Positions 32,737 through 42,640 are shown, counted from the stretch's first letter. The stretch is DNA of 64,000 nucleotides from Paralithodes platypus (GCA_032716605.1 CM064509.1:41962817-42026816), one strand, 5' to 3'. The notes: a model not told the origin generated them from the sequence alone. Program-made: numbers and translations.

Positions 32737-33466
32737 ACTTTTTTGGTTTAAGATAAGTCTATGTTTTTGCATTACTATGAATGACGGGCACGTGTTAAAA
32801 CTGTTATTTTTAGCTACTCCTCAGTTTTTCACTCTTTTATTAAACTCTCTTGTTTAAATTGTGTTTCTTTGTCATTCATAATTTTGTTTTATGCATTGTT
32901 TTTTTTGGTATGTTGGGCTTGGATGTCCTCCTATTTGTTACGCAGCCTTGACGTTGGATTTGCCAAGACTACTAACAAATTGGGAGGTTTGACGTGCCTC
33001 CCAACCTACCAAATAGGAAAACCTACTATTTGGTAGTAGTCTTGGAAAATCCAACGTACATAATACCCTCCCTCACGCTGGACCCCTGCCCATCCGCGTT
33101 CTTCTGCTGACGTGAGATGTGATGACAAGAGAGGGTCGCTCATGCGCACGTTCGACAGGGATCTGCACATGACGGAACACGAGATGGGCCTTAAGCGGTA
33201 ACTAAGGGTAAACCCCTTTTTCTTCTCTTCTATGCTTTTTTCACCTTCGGTTTTGGTTAATGTACAACGTCTCCTAGAGCAAGATAAGGAGTAGACTCTA
33301 GACGTTTTCTTTTTAACCGTGGTTGGAATGACGACATAGCAGTCAAAATAGACAAGTCGTCATTGCAATTAGGTTAATAGCCTTGACGTTGGATTTTCCA
33401 AGACTACTACCAAATAGTAGGTTTTCCTATTTGGTAGGTTGGGAGGTACTGTACGTCAAACCTCCC
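32737..33466. repeat. DIRS-1 inverted second 3' terminal region
   Basis: From GGTTTAAGATAAGTCTATG onward this is the complement of 27876-28620: same 3' UTR, Q block (32965), P (33000), spacer and inverted P ending CAAACCTCCC at 33466. The two copies are almost identical, with a 5-bp insertion near 33450 and a few substitutions. It therefore forms ~730-bp inverted repeats around the 4.1-kb interior. Confidence 0.9.
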
Positions 33467-33679
33467 AAACAAATAACTTGTTTATGTTTCTATTATTGTG
33501 TATGCTTGGTTGTCCAATTAGTATTGATTTTTATCAAAAATTACCGTCAAATGTGGGTGGAAATGCGGGCTGCCGCCCATATGTATTTTTCTCCATAAGT
33601 TATGTTATCCCCAATGCGCGAATTCCCAATACCCATCGTGTAATGCCGCCCATATAGGCGCGGATTGGGGGACTGACTG
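33467..33679. mobile_element. Possible Tc1/mariner-type MITE end
   Basis: The right limit reads CGCGGATTGGGGGACTGACTG followed by TA at 33680; its complement starts CAGTCAGTCCCCCAATCCG, similar in style to the Tigger termini. The left end is not identified. RTE sequence resumes at 33684. It may be a different MITE or a diverged Tigger terminus. Confidence 0.4.
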
Positions 33680-33683
33680 TACT

Positions 33684-34560
33684 TTCCACATACCTTCTCT
33701 ATTCACTCATAGGCCTTCTCCAAGTTCATAAAGGCAACATACAGCTTTTGTTACTTCTTCAGATATTTCTCCACAACACAATTCAGGGTAAAAATCTGAT
33801 CTACACATCCTCTTCCCTTCCTAAAACCACCCTGCTCATCACCTATCCATTTCTCCATTCTCACTCTCTCTCTCTCAATCACTACCCTACTGTACAACTT
33901 CCCTACTACACTTAGAAGACATATTCCTTGGTGGTTACCACACACTCCTCTTTCCTCTTTACCCTTATATAGGGGGACTATTATGCCTGTCTTCCAGTCA
34001 TCAGGTGCACTCCCCTTCTCCCATGCTAGTTTGCACATTTTCCATACCCATTCGATCACTATCTCGGCACCATACCTCAGCATTTCCCCACACACTCCAT
34101 CTATTCCTGGTGCTTTCCCCAACTTCACTCTTTTCATGGCTTCACACACTTCTGACCTCCTGATCCCCACCTCCTCCTCCACTACTTCTCTTCTTCTCCC
34201 TCCCATACCCCATCCAACTATGTTTGCTGGCGCTTCATTCCGTACATTTAGTAATTCGTTGAAGTACTCCCTCCATCTTTCGGCTCTCTTGCTTCTCGGC
34301 TAGCACTCGCCCATTCTTATCTTTCACACTCTTACTGTTTCCCTTGCTACCTTTCCTAACTTTCTTGACTTCTTTCCAGAACAGTTTCTTACACTCCCTC
34401 TATTTTACACTCAGATTCCTTCCAAATTCCTCATTTACTCTTCTCTTACTTTCCTTCACTACTATCTTCACCTCTCTCTTTTTCTCCACATACCTCGCTC
34501 GTTTCTGTCTCTCCAAATCTTTATTCCCTCTGCATCAAACTGCATAATTTCATTGACAAC
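33684..34560 (-). mobile_element. RTE-D: RTE-type LINE, RT fingers region
   Basis: The minus strand reads VCEAMKRVKLGKAPGIDGVC, GEMLRYGAEIVIEWVWKMC, WKTGIIVPLYKGKEERGVC, GNHQGICLLSVVGKLYSRVV and GFRKGRGCVDQIFTLNCVV, the N-terminal RT blocks of an RTE LINE, then a degenerate LEKAYE near 33710. Same family and strand as RTE-C. It may be its upstream part, but about 60 codons between this segment and YMDGVM of RTE-C are missing. The 34300-34560 part includes the linker before RT. Confidence 0.82.
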
Positions 34561-34571
34561 ATTTATCAGCT

Positions 34572-34722
34572 TATCCTAAACCAGTCGTTCCATGATTTTT
34601 GAAATGGAAGACAAAATAGAGATTGATTGGTAGTTAGTCATAATTGTTTTGTCACCGCCTTTAAATAATGGTAATATTTTGGCAAATTTTATCCTATCAG
34701 GGAATGTCCCTCATATAAATTA
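34572..34722 (-). mobile_element. Old LINE relic, part 1 (RT fingers)
   Basis: Minus-strand translation gives IKFAKILPLFKGGDKTIMTN and YQSISILSSISKIMERLV, which match the F-P-FKKGD...NYRPISLLS-SK-E block of Jockey/CR1-type RTs. It is upstream, in protein order, of the fragments at 25946 and 20290. 34723-35110 contains no recognisable feature. Confidence 0.6.
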
Positions 34723-35118
34723 TAAATTAATGTGTTAAAATAGGAGTCAGAAGATTTATTGATCTCCTTATGATATTCATATGGATATAGTCATGACTGG
34801 CAGAGGACACTTTTAGTTCTATAGTTGTTGTTGTTGTCAGGATGCCGTCTATATATAAGTCATGTAGGGGTGTGACATAGCATACTAATACAATATTTTT
34901 ACGTAAAATTATAGTAAAGTACATATATTTTAAGAATCTGGGAGGTGCCAGAGCAGCATGAGTGGGGAAAATATTTAATTAGTACAAGTTTCCAAGAGCT
35001 CCGCCAAATTTGCCGCGCATTTACTCGAGTGTCCCTTAATGGAAATATTTTCGTTTTGGTCACTTAAATGATTGGAAGGAAGCAATTTATAGATTAAAAT
35101 AATGAAATGTCAATAAAG

Positions 35119-36195
35119 TCACACGAGCGTCAAAGGCGAGCTAAAGGCATTACTCCTCATGCCTATTTACTCAAATAGGACACTCAGATTCCTTCCAGAG
35201 ACAGCATTATGAAAAGTAAGCAGAACAAGAAATCTTTGATAGAGTTCTTGTGTAGCACTGAACATGGCAACAAACATTTACATCTGGTGGGAGAGAAAAG
35301 CCAATTCACACACGAGGAAGCTGATGTAACACTAATCAGTTATTTTCTGCATTTTCACCACAACAAAAGGCACATACAGGTGCTCACTGACGACACGGAC
35401 ATCTTTGTACTCTTACTGTATTTTTTCTGGCTTCACAAACCCAGTGCACAGGTGACCATGAAGAAGTTCAATGGGCAAATTATTGACATAAATGCCACAG
35501 CGCTGAAACTGGGTGACAAGTGCCTGAGTCTGCTGCCTCTCCACAGTCTTAGTGGATGTGACTCTGTGTCTTATCTGTTTGGTAAGGGGAAAGTCTTAGC
35601 AGTTAACGTTTTGCTGAACTCATCTATTTGTCTTGAAGCATTTGCCAAGAAAAACACAGAAGAAAAGGAATGGGTAGAAGAAGGACTTTGTTTCCTATCA
35701 GCTTTGTATGGAACAGCACCGGTCTCCTCACTTAATGACTTGAGATTTTGCTTGCCCACCAGCAAGAAAGAACCTCTTAAAATTAAGAGCCTGCCGCCAA
35801 CATATAATGCTGCACTTCAGCATATCAAGCGTGCACGCCTCCAGGTTCTACTATGGACTGCAGCTGATCAACCAAGTCCTCCAGAACTTGACATTTCTCA
35901 GTATGGGTGGAAGATAGAGAACAAAATCCTAACACCCATGCTTGGGACTGACCTCATTGCGCCTTCTATTCTTTTGCAAACTGTGGCTTGTGGCTGCAAA
36001 TCTAAATTGCCAATTCGCCATGCGCCACCCAGAAATGCAGCTGTCGGGCAAATGGACTTTCATGCACATCGTACTGCAAATGCGGAGCTGAAAACATGTT
36101 TGAATGAACACACCAAACAGTTCTCTCCATTTGAGGCCCAGTGTGAGGATGACGATGATGACAATGAAGACAACGATGCTCAAGACATGTATTAA
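35119..36195 (+). pseudogene. Multi-copy metazoan protein with FEN/PIN-like acidic pattern
   Basis: A long + strand frame (ATG at 35209, stop at 36195; homology extends upstream in the same frame through a TAG at 35176: HERQRRAKGITPHAYLL). Motifs in order: FTHEEADVTLISYFL, VLTDDTDIFVLLLYFFW, LLPLHSLSGCDSVSYLFGKGK, IKSLPPTYNAALQHIKRA and LLWTAADQPSPPELD. The spacing EEAD, DDTD, GCD-GKGK resembles the active-site Asp/Glu pattern of FEN1/XPG nucleases; this is inference. A Cys-rich C-terminus (CSCRANGLSCTSYCKCG) is readable only in another frame at 36010-36105, so two offsetting frameshifts have occurred. I recall this as a recurrent uncharacterised family in aquatic animals. A disabled or exonised copy. 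Confidence 0.6.
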
Positions 36196-37103
36196 CTTAC
36201 TTAAGCATGATGCACCACTCTTCCATTTTTGCTATTCAGGTGTGGTACATGTTTTATATAGTTGTGACATTACTGTCAAATGTATTCAGTTACCCACTGG
36301 TTGTAGCAGTGACTACTAGAGTCTAAAGAGGTAGTGTAATACCTTCCTTATTCTCGAGATTATTGCATTACATCTTTTGGTTAGAGTCCATCATCAAGTA
36401 ATTTCTTTGGCTGATGAAGGTCAATGTTTCAGATGGTCTATTGTAATACGTTATTTGTTTTCCTATGATGGTGTATGAATCTCACCCAGTCTCAGGGTCC
36501 TTAGTTCTGTTCAGCCCATGCATTTTTGTTTCACACACAAATTATCTCAAACCAATGCATTTTAAACGAGCTAGATTTTTTCCTTTACAAACAAAATGGA
36601 GGGAAGCGAGGACCCCTTCCTAAAAGGTTCCTGTATACGTCCCTGACTAAGGCTAAAGTTTTAAAATACATTCAAGTCGTGTTTAATATAATTCCTTTAA
36701 AAGCCTGAAAATGTAAAGGCACTGGGGCCAACATACAGTTCTGGTGCAATTTAGGGCGATCATTTTGCGTCCTTGGCCTGAACAGGGTTAATGATGGATA
36801 AATAATGCTTTGAATAATGTTTTGTAATTATTACATGATAATATAAGGTGCTATGAATCTCATGACTGTAAATTATTCGAAAATTATTGGTAAAATCTGT
36901 TTTAAACATGCTATGGTAGCTGAGAAAAAGGTAATAATGGTAAATGGTGGCAATTTTGGATTTGACCTAATTTTTAGAAATTCCCAACTGTTACGAGCTG
37001 GCACCTTCCAGTTCCTTCAACTACATGTACTCTACTATCATTTTATAAAAAAACACTGTATTAGTATGCAATGTCACACTATAACGTGTTGGCATCCTGA
37101 CTA

Positions 37104-37131
37104 TAAGCTGCCTGGCTGAACAGCCCCGAGT
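37104..37131 (-). mobile_element. SINE tail scrap
   Basis: Contains AAGCTGCCTGGCTGAACAGCCCCGAG, the shared SINE tail without its TTG repeat. The rest of 36196-37570 is AT-rich intron with no gene I can see, apart from a weak Tigger-like patch near 36950-36990. Confidence 0.5.
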
Positions 37132-37570
37132 TCTAATGTTAAATTTATAACTTTGGACTTTTAAGATCTCAAAATGTTGCAGCTACTGCTGCATTAGGGC
37201 TTATTCTGCAACAAATTTGTATTCTGTGCTCTCAAGTTCCATACCTTATAATTTCCAACATAAATCTTGAACTTTCTCCATTCAAGCAGCTTATTAATAT
37301 TTGTCCTGCTTATCGCCCTGTAAACAGTGCAGCTGTAGTAATAGCAGACACAAATAGTTTCTAATATGATACCCCTGATACTGTGTGACATTGCTAGGAT
37401 ATTAAACCATATAGCCAGGATATATAAGACACTTTAACTTATCCAGCAGTGCACCATAGACATTCCCATCACCCACCAGTCCCTCTCCGTTGGGCGTAAG
37501 CAAACCCTTTTCATAGCTCAAAGTTTGTATTGATGCAGCACACCTAACCTTGTTGTTTTTTCTATAACAG

Positions 37571-37751
37571 ACACTGGCAGGAGCTTGGGTACCTGATAAT
37601 ATACGTGACCGGTCGACCAGACATGCAGCAGCAGAAGGTTGTGTCGTGGTTGGCTCAACACAATTTCCCACTTGGCCTTGTATCCTTTGCTGATGGTCTA
37701 ACTCGGGACCCACTAGGACATAAGGCTGACTATCTGCGAGGTCTTATACAG
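37571..37751 (+). CDS. rdgB: rdgB/PITPNM-like exon (LNS2 domain, continued)
   Basis: A 181-bp exon with acceptor TTTTTTCTATAACAG and donor ATACAG|GTTGGT. The first A completes the Arg codon left open at 18095; it then encodes HWQELGYLIIYVTGRPDMQQ, QKVVSWLAQHNFPLGLVSFA and DGLTRDPLGHKADYLRGLIQ, the core of the LNS2 domain of RdgB/PITPNM proteins. It ends in phase 0. Together with 17946-18095 it gives an uninterrupted LNS2 segment of about 110 residues. Donor GTTGGT is weaker than GTAAGT. The expected next segment, starting near the AYGS-KD block, was not found before 64000, so the following intron is at least 26 kb if the gene is intact. Confidence 0.93.
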
Positions 37752-37912
37752 GTTGGTACTTTATTATGCTTCTCTGATTATTATGGCTATAAAGCTAACA
37801 TCACAGGAGCATTATAGCGACGGATGTATCAGAATCAAGATATCAAAGTCAAATATAGACTGAAATTTGGAGGTTTGACGTACCTCCCAAGCTACCAATT
37901 AGGAAAACCTAC

Positions 37913-38208
37913 TACTGGTAGTAGTCTTGGAAACCCTACTACTGTATTTGGTAGTAGTCTTGGAAAACCTACTACTGTATTTGGTAGTAGTCTTGGAAAA
38001 CCTACTACTGTATTTGGTAGTAGTCTTGGAAAACCTACTATTGTATTTGGTAGTAGTCTTGGAAAATCTACTACTGTATTTGGTAGTAGTCTTGGAAAAC
38101 CTACTATTGTATTTGGTAGTAGTCTTGGAAAACCTACTATTGTATTTGGTAGTAGTCTTGGAAAACCTACTACTGTATTTGGTAGTAGTCTTGGAAAATC
38201 CAACGTCA
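37913..38208. repeat. 33-bp minisatellite with a hairpin in each unit
   Basis: About nine tandem copies of the 33-bp unit CCTACTACTGTATTTGGTAG + TAGTCTTGGAAAA. Each unit contains CTACTAC and GTAGTAG around a short loop, so each can fold on itself. Because 33 is a multiple of three it gives meaningless repetitive ORFs on both strands. It derives from the terminal P block of DIRS-8. Confidence 0.93.
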
Positions 38209-38739
38209 AGGCTATTAATCTAATTGCAATGACGACTTGTCTATTTTGACTGCTATGTCGTCATCCCAACCACGGTTAAAAAATAAAACGTCTAGAGTCT
38301 ACTCCTTAACTTGCTCTAGGAGACGTACAGTAACGAAAACTACCACCGAAGGTGAAAAAAGCATAGAAGAGAAGAAAAAGGGATTTACTTTAGTTACAGT
38401 TGAGACCCATCCTGTGTTCTGTTGGCGCAAACTCCTGTCGAACCTGCGCTCGCTATCATATTTCCACATAGAGAGAAAAGCGAGGATGGGCAGCGGAACG
38501 GCGTGTGGGAGGGTACTATGTACGTTGGATTTTCCAAGACTACTACCAAATAGTAGGTTTTCCTTTTTGGTAGGTTGGGAGGTACATCAAACCTCCCAAT
38601 TTGTTAGTAGTCTTGGGAAATCCAATTTCAAGGCTGCGCAACAAATTGGAGGAGGACATCCAAGCCCAACTACCAAATACAAATGCATAAAACAAAAATA
38701 TGAATGACAAAGAAACACAAAATAAACAAGAGAGTTTAA

Positions 38740-39210
38740 CCCTCCAGCCCCGGCTATGTATTATATATATATTCCTCGAAACCCGGGTGTTTTGGCCGAA
38801 AAACGTCTAGGCTAGGCTACCGTATATTCGTTAATCAGACTGCTTCCCGCATTCCCGCGCATCCCCAAGCGTAGCTGTGTTATTTACCTGTAGAATGGCA
38901 TTAAGTAGAGCTCTCTAAGTCAACTGGTTGAGTTGTGATGATGATTTCATTGGAGATAACTTTATGGCCACTTTACACTACTTTTCGATACTTAACAACA
39001 ACATACAGGCACACACGAACAAGCGACGCTCTCCTTCTTGTGGCCGGAGATGCGGGGCGTCGGTCCAGCTGGCTGTTGTTTACATGCGTCGGACCGACGC
39101 CTCGCACACCAAGCTCACATGCTTTGACCTCATGGGTGTTTAAGAGCCCTTCCGGGCAGCTCGTGTATGCTTTTTTATGGGCGTTCAAGAGCCCTTCCGG
39201 GAACAGAGGG
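38740..39210 (+). mobile_element. piggyBac-like MITE, family A copy 2
   Basis: Flanked by TTAA at 38736-38739 and 39211-39214, with CCCTC/GAGGG ends. It interrupts the DIRS-8 3' UTR at a site whose uninterrupted version is visible in DIRS-1 near 28498 and DIRS-2 near 47710 (GAGAGTTTAATAAAAGAG). Interior is about 95% like copy 1 by eye. Confidence 0.92.
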
Positions 39211-39421
39211 TTAATAAAGAGTGAAAAACTGAGGAGTAGTTAAATAGAACAGTTTTATCCCGTGCCCTGTCATCCATAACATTTGTAAAAAACATTTCCC
39301 AAAATCATCAACAGTACAGTACAGCATAAATTCCCATTTCTTCTAATAAACACCACAACATTTTAAAAGGAAAATTAAATATAGAATTAAATGACACATA
39401 AATACCCCAAAACAAAAGGGC

Positions 39422-39948
39422 GCCGACCCCGAAAGGGGTTGAAATAGGGGACCTATCCCCCCGCCAAAGGCGGCTTTCTAGGGCCTTTCCTAGCTGATGC
39501 TGAGAGGATTGGGTTCTAGTCATGTGGTGATGGGCTGGTCTATCAGAGTGAGAACTGAGCGATCTCTGCCATACCCATAGCTTACTCTGACTGTTCCTTT
39601 AACTTATATATTTTCTAGATCTCAAGTGACGGCGTCTTTTCCGTGGATTGACCTCCCAATCTACCAAGATTGGAAGCCAAAGCGTCATATTTTTCCCTTG
39701 CCCCTCAACTTTCTCTTTATAATTGCTGAGGGGCACAGGGCCCTGGGTGGGGCTTTGGTTTCCCGGGCGTTTCCGCACCCTCCTCAGCTCCCCGCCATGG
39801 AGTGGCTTCGGTCACCCAGGCTTTATTGTGGTCGGCAGGGAGGGTTCTGTGGGGGCGCTCGGTTATGGCCTTGGAATTGCTCGGAGCCTTGGGGCTGTTC
39901 GGCCAGGCAGCTTGGGGAACAACAACAACAACAACAACAAAAAACATG
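39422..39948 (+). mobile_element. Long SINE (family X), plus-strand copy
   Basis: A ~525-bp non-coding unit starting GCCGACCCCGAAAGGGGTTG and ending with GGCTGTTCGGCCAGGCAGC, TTGGGGAAC and an (AAC)n tail. The inverted copy at 43342-43862 has clear 12-bp target-site duplications, which defines the unit. The pol III head is not obvious; GGATTGGGTTCTAGTC at about 39508 is a weak B-box candidate. Confidence 0.75.
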
Positions 39949-40065
39949 GTAAAGCATGAAACAAGGGAATAAGGTATGAATTATTTACAGTATCCTACCC
40001 CCTTGTAATCTCTTAGGGGATGGTGCTGGGAATGGTGCCCGGGGTAGACTGGAGCCGGAGTTCTG

Positions 40066-40950
40066 GTGGGGGGGGAGGGGGGGGGTGATGCCTATTTGCC
40101 AGCCAATTTACCAAATATGACTAAACCTAAAGAGAAACAACGTAAGTCCGATGATCCAAAACCGCACAGGATAAGGACAAATGCCCCCCACAATCTCAGA
40201 CTTGCTAGTGTGAATGTTGGTAGTTTTAATCTGCGTGCAAATGAAGTGGATGAGATGTGTGAGAGGAGGAGAGTGGACGTCTCCTGTGCCCAAGAAACAT
40301 TCTGGAAAGGGCATGGGGTACAGTGGATTGTTGGAAGAAAGAAAAGATATAGGATCTACTGGAAGGGGGTTGAGACTGATAAAGCGAAAGGAGGAGTGGG
40401 TGTTCTGGTGGCTGAAGAGCTGGCGGAAAGTGTGCTTCAGATTACGGGAGTTAGTGAAAGGCTGATAGTTTTGAAGTTGAAAGTTGGTGAAAGAATTCTG
40501 AATGTGATTTCTGCATATGCCCCACAGGCTGGCCTACAGAAAGAGATAAAAGAGGACTTCTGGAATGACACCATCAGTGTCATCTCGGGCCTCTCGGAGA
40601 ATGAAATAACAATCCTGGGAGGGGACCTGAACGGTCACGTGGGAGCATCCGCAGATGGATACGAGGGAGTACATGTAGGAAATGGTTACAGAAGGAGGCA
40701 TCTGGAAGGCGAATATATTCTGGAGTCCTGCGTTGCACTCAACATGGTTGTGTGTAACACAAAGTTCAAGAAAAGATAGAGCCATCTGGTCACATATAAC
40801 TCTGGAGTCTCCAGTAACCAGATAGATTACTTCTTGGTTAACAGGAAAGACTGGAAATTGGTTCGGGATGTAAAGGTCATCCCGAGCGAAGAATGTATCC
40901 CCCAGCATAAGCTACTTGTGTGCGACATTAGCTTATACAGAGATCCTAAG
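40066..40950 (+). pseudogene. RTE-E apurinic-type endonuclease
   Basis: Residues read RLASVNVGSFNLRANEVDEM, VDVSCAQETFWKGHG, KGGVGVLVAEELAESV, LNVISAYAPQAG, ITILGGDLNGHVGASADG and, beyond a TAG at 40777, SHLVTYNSGVSSNQIDYFLV and CIPQHKLLVCDI. These are the N, E, Y, D-N and D/H motifs of LINE endonucleases, annotated in some crustacean proteomes as craniofacial development protein 2-like. The Met at 40066 is the first in frame but may not be the native start. The stop replaces an Asp/Asn in the usual KKRDSHLVTY block. Confidence 0.85.
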
Positions 40951-40951
40951 C

Positions 40952-41955
40952 GCAAGAAGGTATACATGCCCAAAAGAAAAAGTGTGGCTGCTGAAAAACA
41001 AGGAAGTTAGAGATAGGTTTCATAGTGAACTGGAGGAAATGAATAGAAATAAGGAAGCTAGGCCTAGCGATGTAAATAGTCAATGGAATTTTCTTAAGCA
41101 TAGCCTTCTCGCTGCCACTGACAAAACAAAGGGTCACCCCAGGAATAAGATCTCCTGGTGGTGGAACGATGAGGTACAACATGCTGTGAAAGAGAAGAGG
41201 AGATGCTACAAAGCATGGAAGAAGGGAGGCAGCAAGGAGGAATACCAGGCAGCTAAACGAACTGCCAAAAGAGTTATTTACAATGCTAAAAAAGGCATTA
41301 AGGACCTGGTCCTTGAACAAGTGTGTAACACTGACAATCCCAATGGGATCTTCAACCTAGCTAGGCGAGTTAAAAATGACAGTAGGGATATTATAGGTGA
41401 ACAGTGTGTTAGGTCAGTGAGAGAGTCTTTGAGGGTTTGATCAGGCAAAGCATCTCCATTGATGATATGCAGTTTGGTTTTATGCCAGGACGGTGTACAA
41501 CCGATGCTATCTTCATAGTCAGGCAGATACAGGAAAGATACTTACTAAAAGGCAGGGATTTTTACTTTGTGTTTGTAGACCTGGAGAAGGCCTTTGACCG
41601 GGTGCCTAGAGATGTTGTGTAGTGGGCTATTAGGAAACTTGGTGTGGAAGAGTGGCTGGTGCGTGTGATAATGAAGATATATGAGGATTCGCGAACTGCG
41701 GTGAGGGTGAAAGGTGTACTGAGTGATGAGTTCACAGTCCGTGTTGGAGTTCATCAGGGTTCAGTGTTAAGCCCCCTCCTCTTTATTATGGTCCTGGAGG
41801 CACTGTCTAGAGTTTTTAGAGGCGGACTCCCGTTGGAACTGAATTATGCAGACAATTTAGTCATAATAGCTGACAATATGCAAGATGCTGAGGCCAAATT
41901 CAGAAGATGGAGAGAGGGCATGGCGAGCAAAGGTTTAAGAGTCAATATTAACCCT
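40952..41955 (+). pseudogene. RTE-E reverse transcriptase with YADN catalytic box
   Basis: Linker WWWNDEVQHAVKEKRRCYKA and AKRVIYNAKKGIKDLVLEQV lead to a deletion at about 41435. Then MQFGFMPGRCTTDAIFIVRQ, motif A FVFVDLEKAFDRVPRDVV, a stop at 41620, motif B GVHQGSVLSPLLFIMVLEAL and motif C ELNYADNLVIIAD. The second catalytic Asp is Asn. RTE-type enzymes normally carry ADD. The copy ends at GLRVNI where unrelated DNA starts. Inactive on three counts. Confidence 0.85.
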
Positions 41956-41989
41956 TTCACGCAGTTTGGACGCGATCGCGTATATCAGG

Positions 41990-42400
41990 GATCTATCTAT
42001 CTATCTATTGCCGGACGCCTTACTCCCCTTACGAGGATGGCCATACACAGAATGCCCCCAAGTGGACCCATTCCCTGTGAGAGGGACAACCCGAGCCAGT
42101 TTAGTGAAGGACTTACAGGATTGACCACTCAATTTAGGATCCGTCCGACTCCGAGGCCCTCTGTGTATCTTGTTAGCACTATTTTTCTACAGTGGTGTTC
42201 GGCTAATCCATCCACTAACCTGCCTTACCCTTAGGTAAGCAGTACGGATTTGTATCAGGTTTACTCCCCTAGACAGGTTGCCAAACCAAGGCTGACGAGT
42301 CCCATCCACCCGGATTTGTATAAGGTTGTCTCCCCTAGATGAGTTGCCTACCAAGGCTAACGAGTCCCATCCACCCATAAATATATAAATATATAAATAT
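41990..42400 (-). mobile_element. RTE-derived SINE-like element with target duplication
   Basis: Minus-strand unit: it begins with two ~66-bp tandem monomers (GTGGATGGGACTCGT, AGGGGAGACAACC), then a unique body, and ends in (ATAG)n at 41990. The (ATAG)n-CGGCAATAG 3' end is that of the RTE LINEs here. The sequence TATATCAGGGAT lies on both sides (about 41979 and 42400), a target-site duplication. No coding frame; a non-autonomous partner of RTE is likely. Confidence 0.7.
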
Positions 42401-42410
42401 ATCAGGGATA

Positions 42411-42640
42411 CTTGTTGTTATTGTTGTTCCCAAAGCTGCCTGGCCGAACAGCCCCGAGTCCCTGAGGAAGGCCATGGCCACGTTCGGGCTTTCCCACAGA
42501 TCTCTCAAGCAGTGTAGATTGTGTAGTTGGCGTAAGTGGTTGTGTGAAATGCAGTCTTCTTTGATTTGTTTAAGCAAGAGCCAGAGCGTAATACAATTAT
42601 ATATCTGTGAAAGGACAATGAGAGAGCTTTCCAATGACAT
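42411..42640 (-). mobile_element. SINE family X fragment
   Basis: A TTG repeat and GCTGCCTGGCCGAACAGCCC, followed by a body partly like the 43342 copy (GCCATGGCCACG, TTCGGGCTTTCCC). Truncated relative to the long copies. Confidence 0.6.

Larger units (their letters stand above)
27876..33466 (-). mobile_element. DIRS-1: DIRS derivative with the same 3' end at both termini
   Basis: The coding strand is minus. From the 3' end at 27876 it reads back through terminal repeats, tyrosine recombinase, RNase H, RT and part of gag to about 32733. There it joins, in inverted orientation, a second copy of its own 3' ~730 bp (32737-33466). No 5' terminus (as in DIRS-2 at 55196-55500) is present. Interior coding sequence is unusually GC-rich and lacks catalytic residues; see separate entries. 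Confidence 0.88.
37869..39290 (-). mobile_element. DIRS-8: isolated DIRS 3' end
   Basis: Same order as the DIRS-1/2 3' terminus: P block (GGAGGTTTGACGTACCTCCC), here expanded into a minisatellite, spacer (38195-38510, with a diverged middle), inverted P near 38520-38600, Q block near 38600-38640 and 3' UTR to about 39290. No recombinase or RT follows. MITE-A2 sits in the UTR. Confidence 0.82.
40020..41960 (+). mobile_element. RTE-E: broken RTE-type LINE
   Basis: A plus-strand element with endonuclease (40066-40950) and RT (40952-41955). It is interrupted by stops at 40777 and 41620, carries an internal deletion near 41435 that removes RT fingers, and ends within the RT at 41955, where TTAACCCTTTCACGC begins. 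Flanked by two inverted copies of SINE family X. Confidence 0.85.

Noticed and set aside
35209..36195. An exon of the rdgB gene
   Set aside because: It lies between two rdgB exons that already join in frame, and its protein matches a different family with internal frameshifts.
37913..38208. CRISPR array
   Set aside because: Repeats are contiguous without unique spacers, there are no cas genes, and the genome is animal.
37824..38249. Repetitive proteins (VFGSSLGKPTT or LLLYLVVVLEN repeats)
   Set aside because: Both strands are open only because the 33-bp minisatellite unit is a multiple of three.
39717..39959. Protein-coding ORFs on both strands of SINE X
   Set aside because: The unit is a non-coding retroposon with target duplications in its sister copy.
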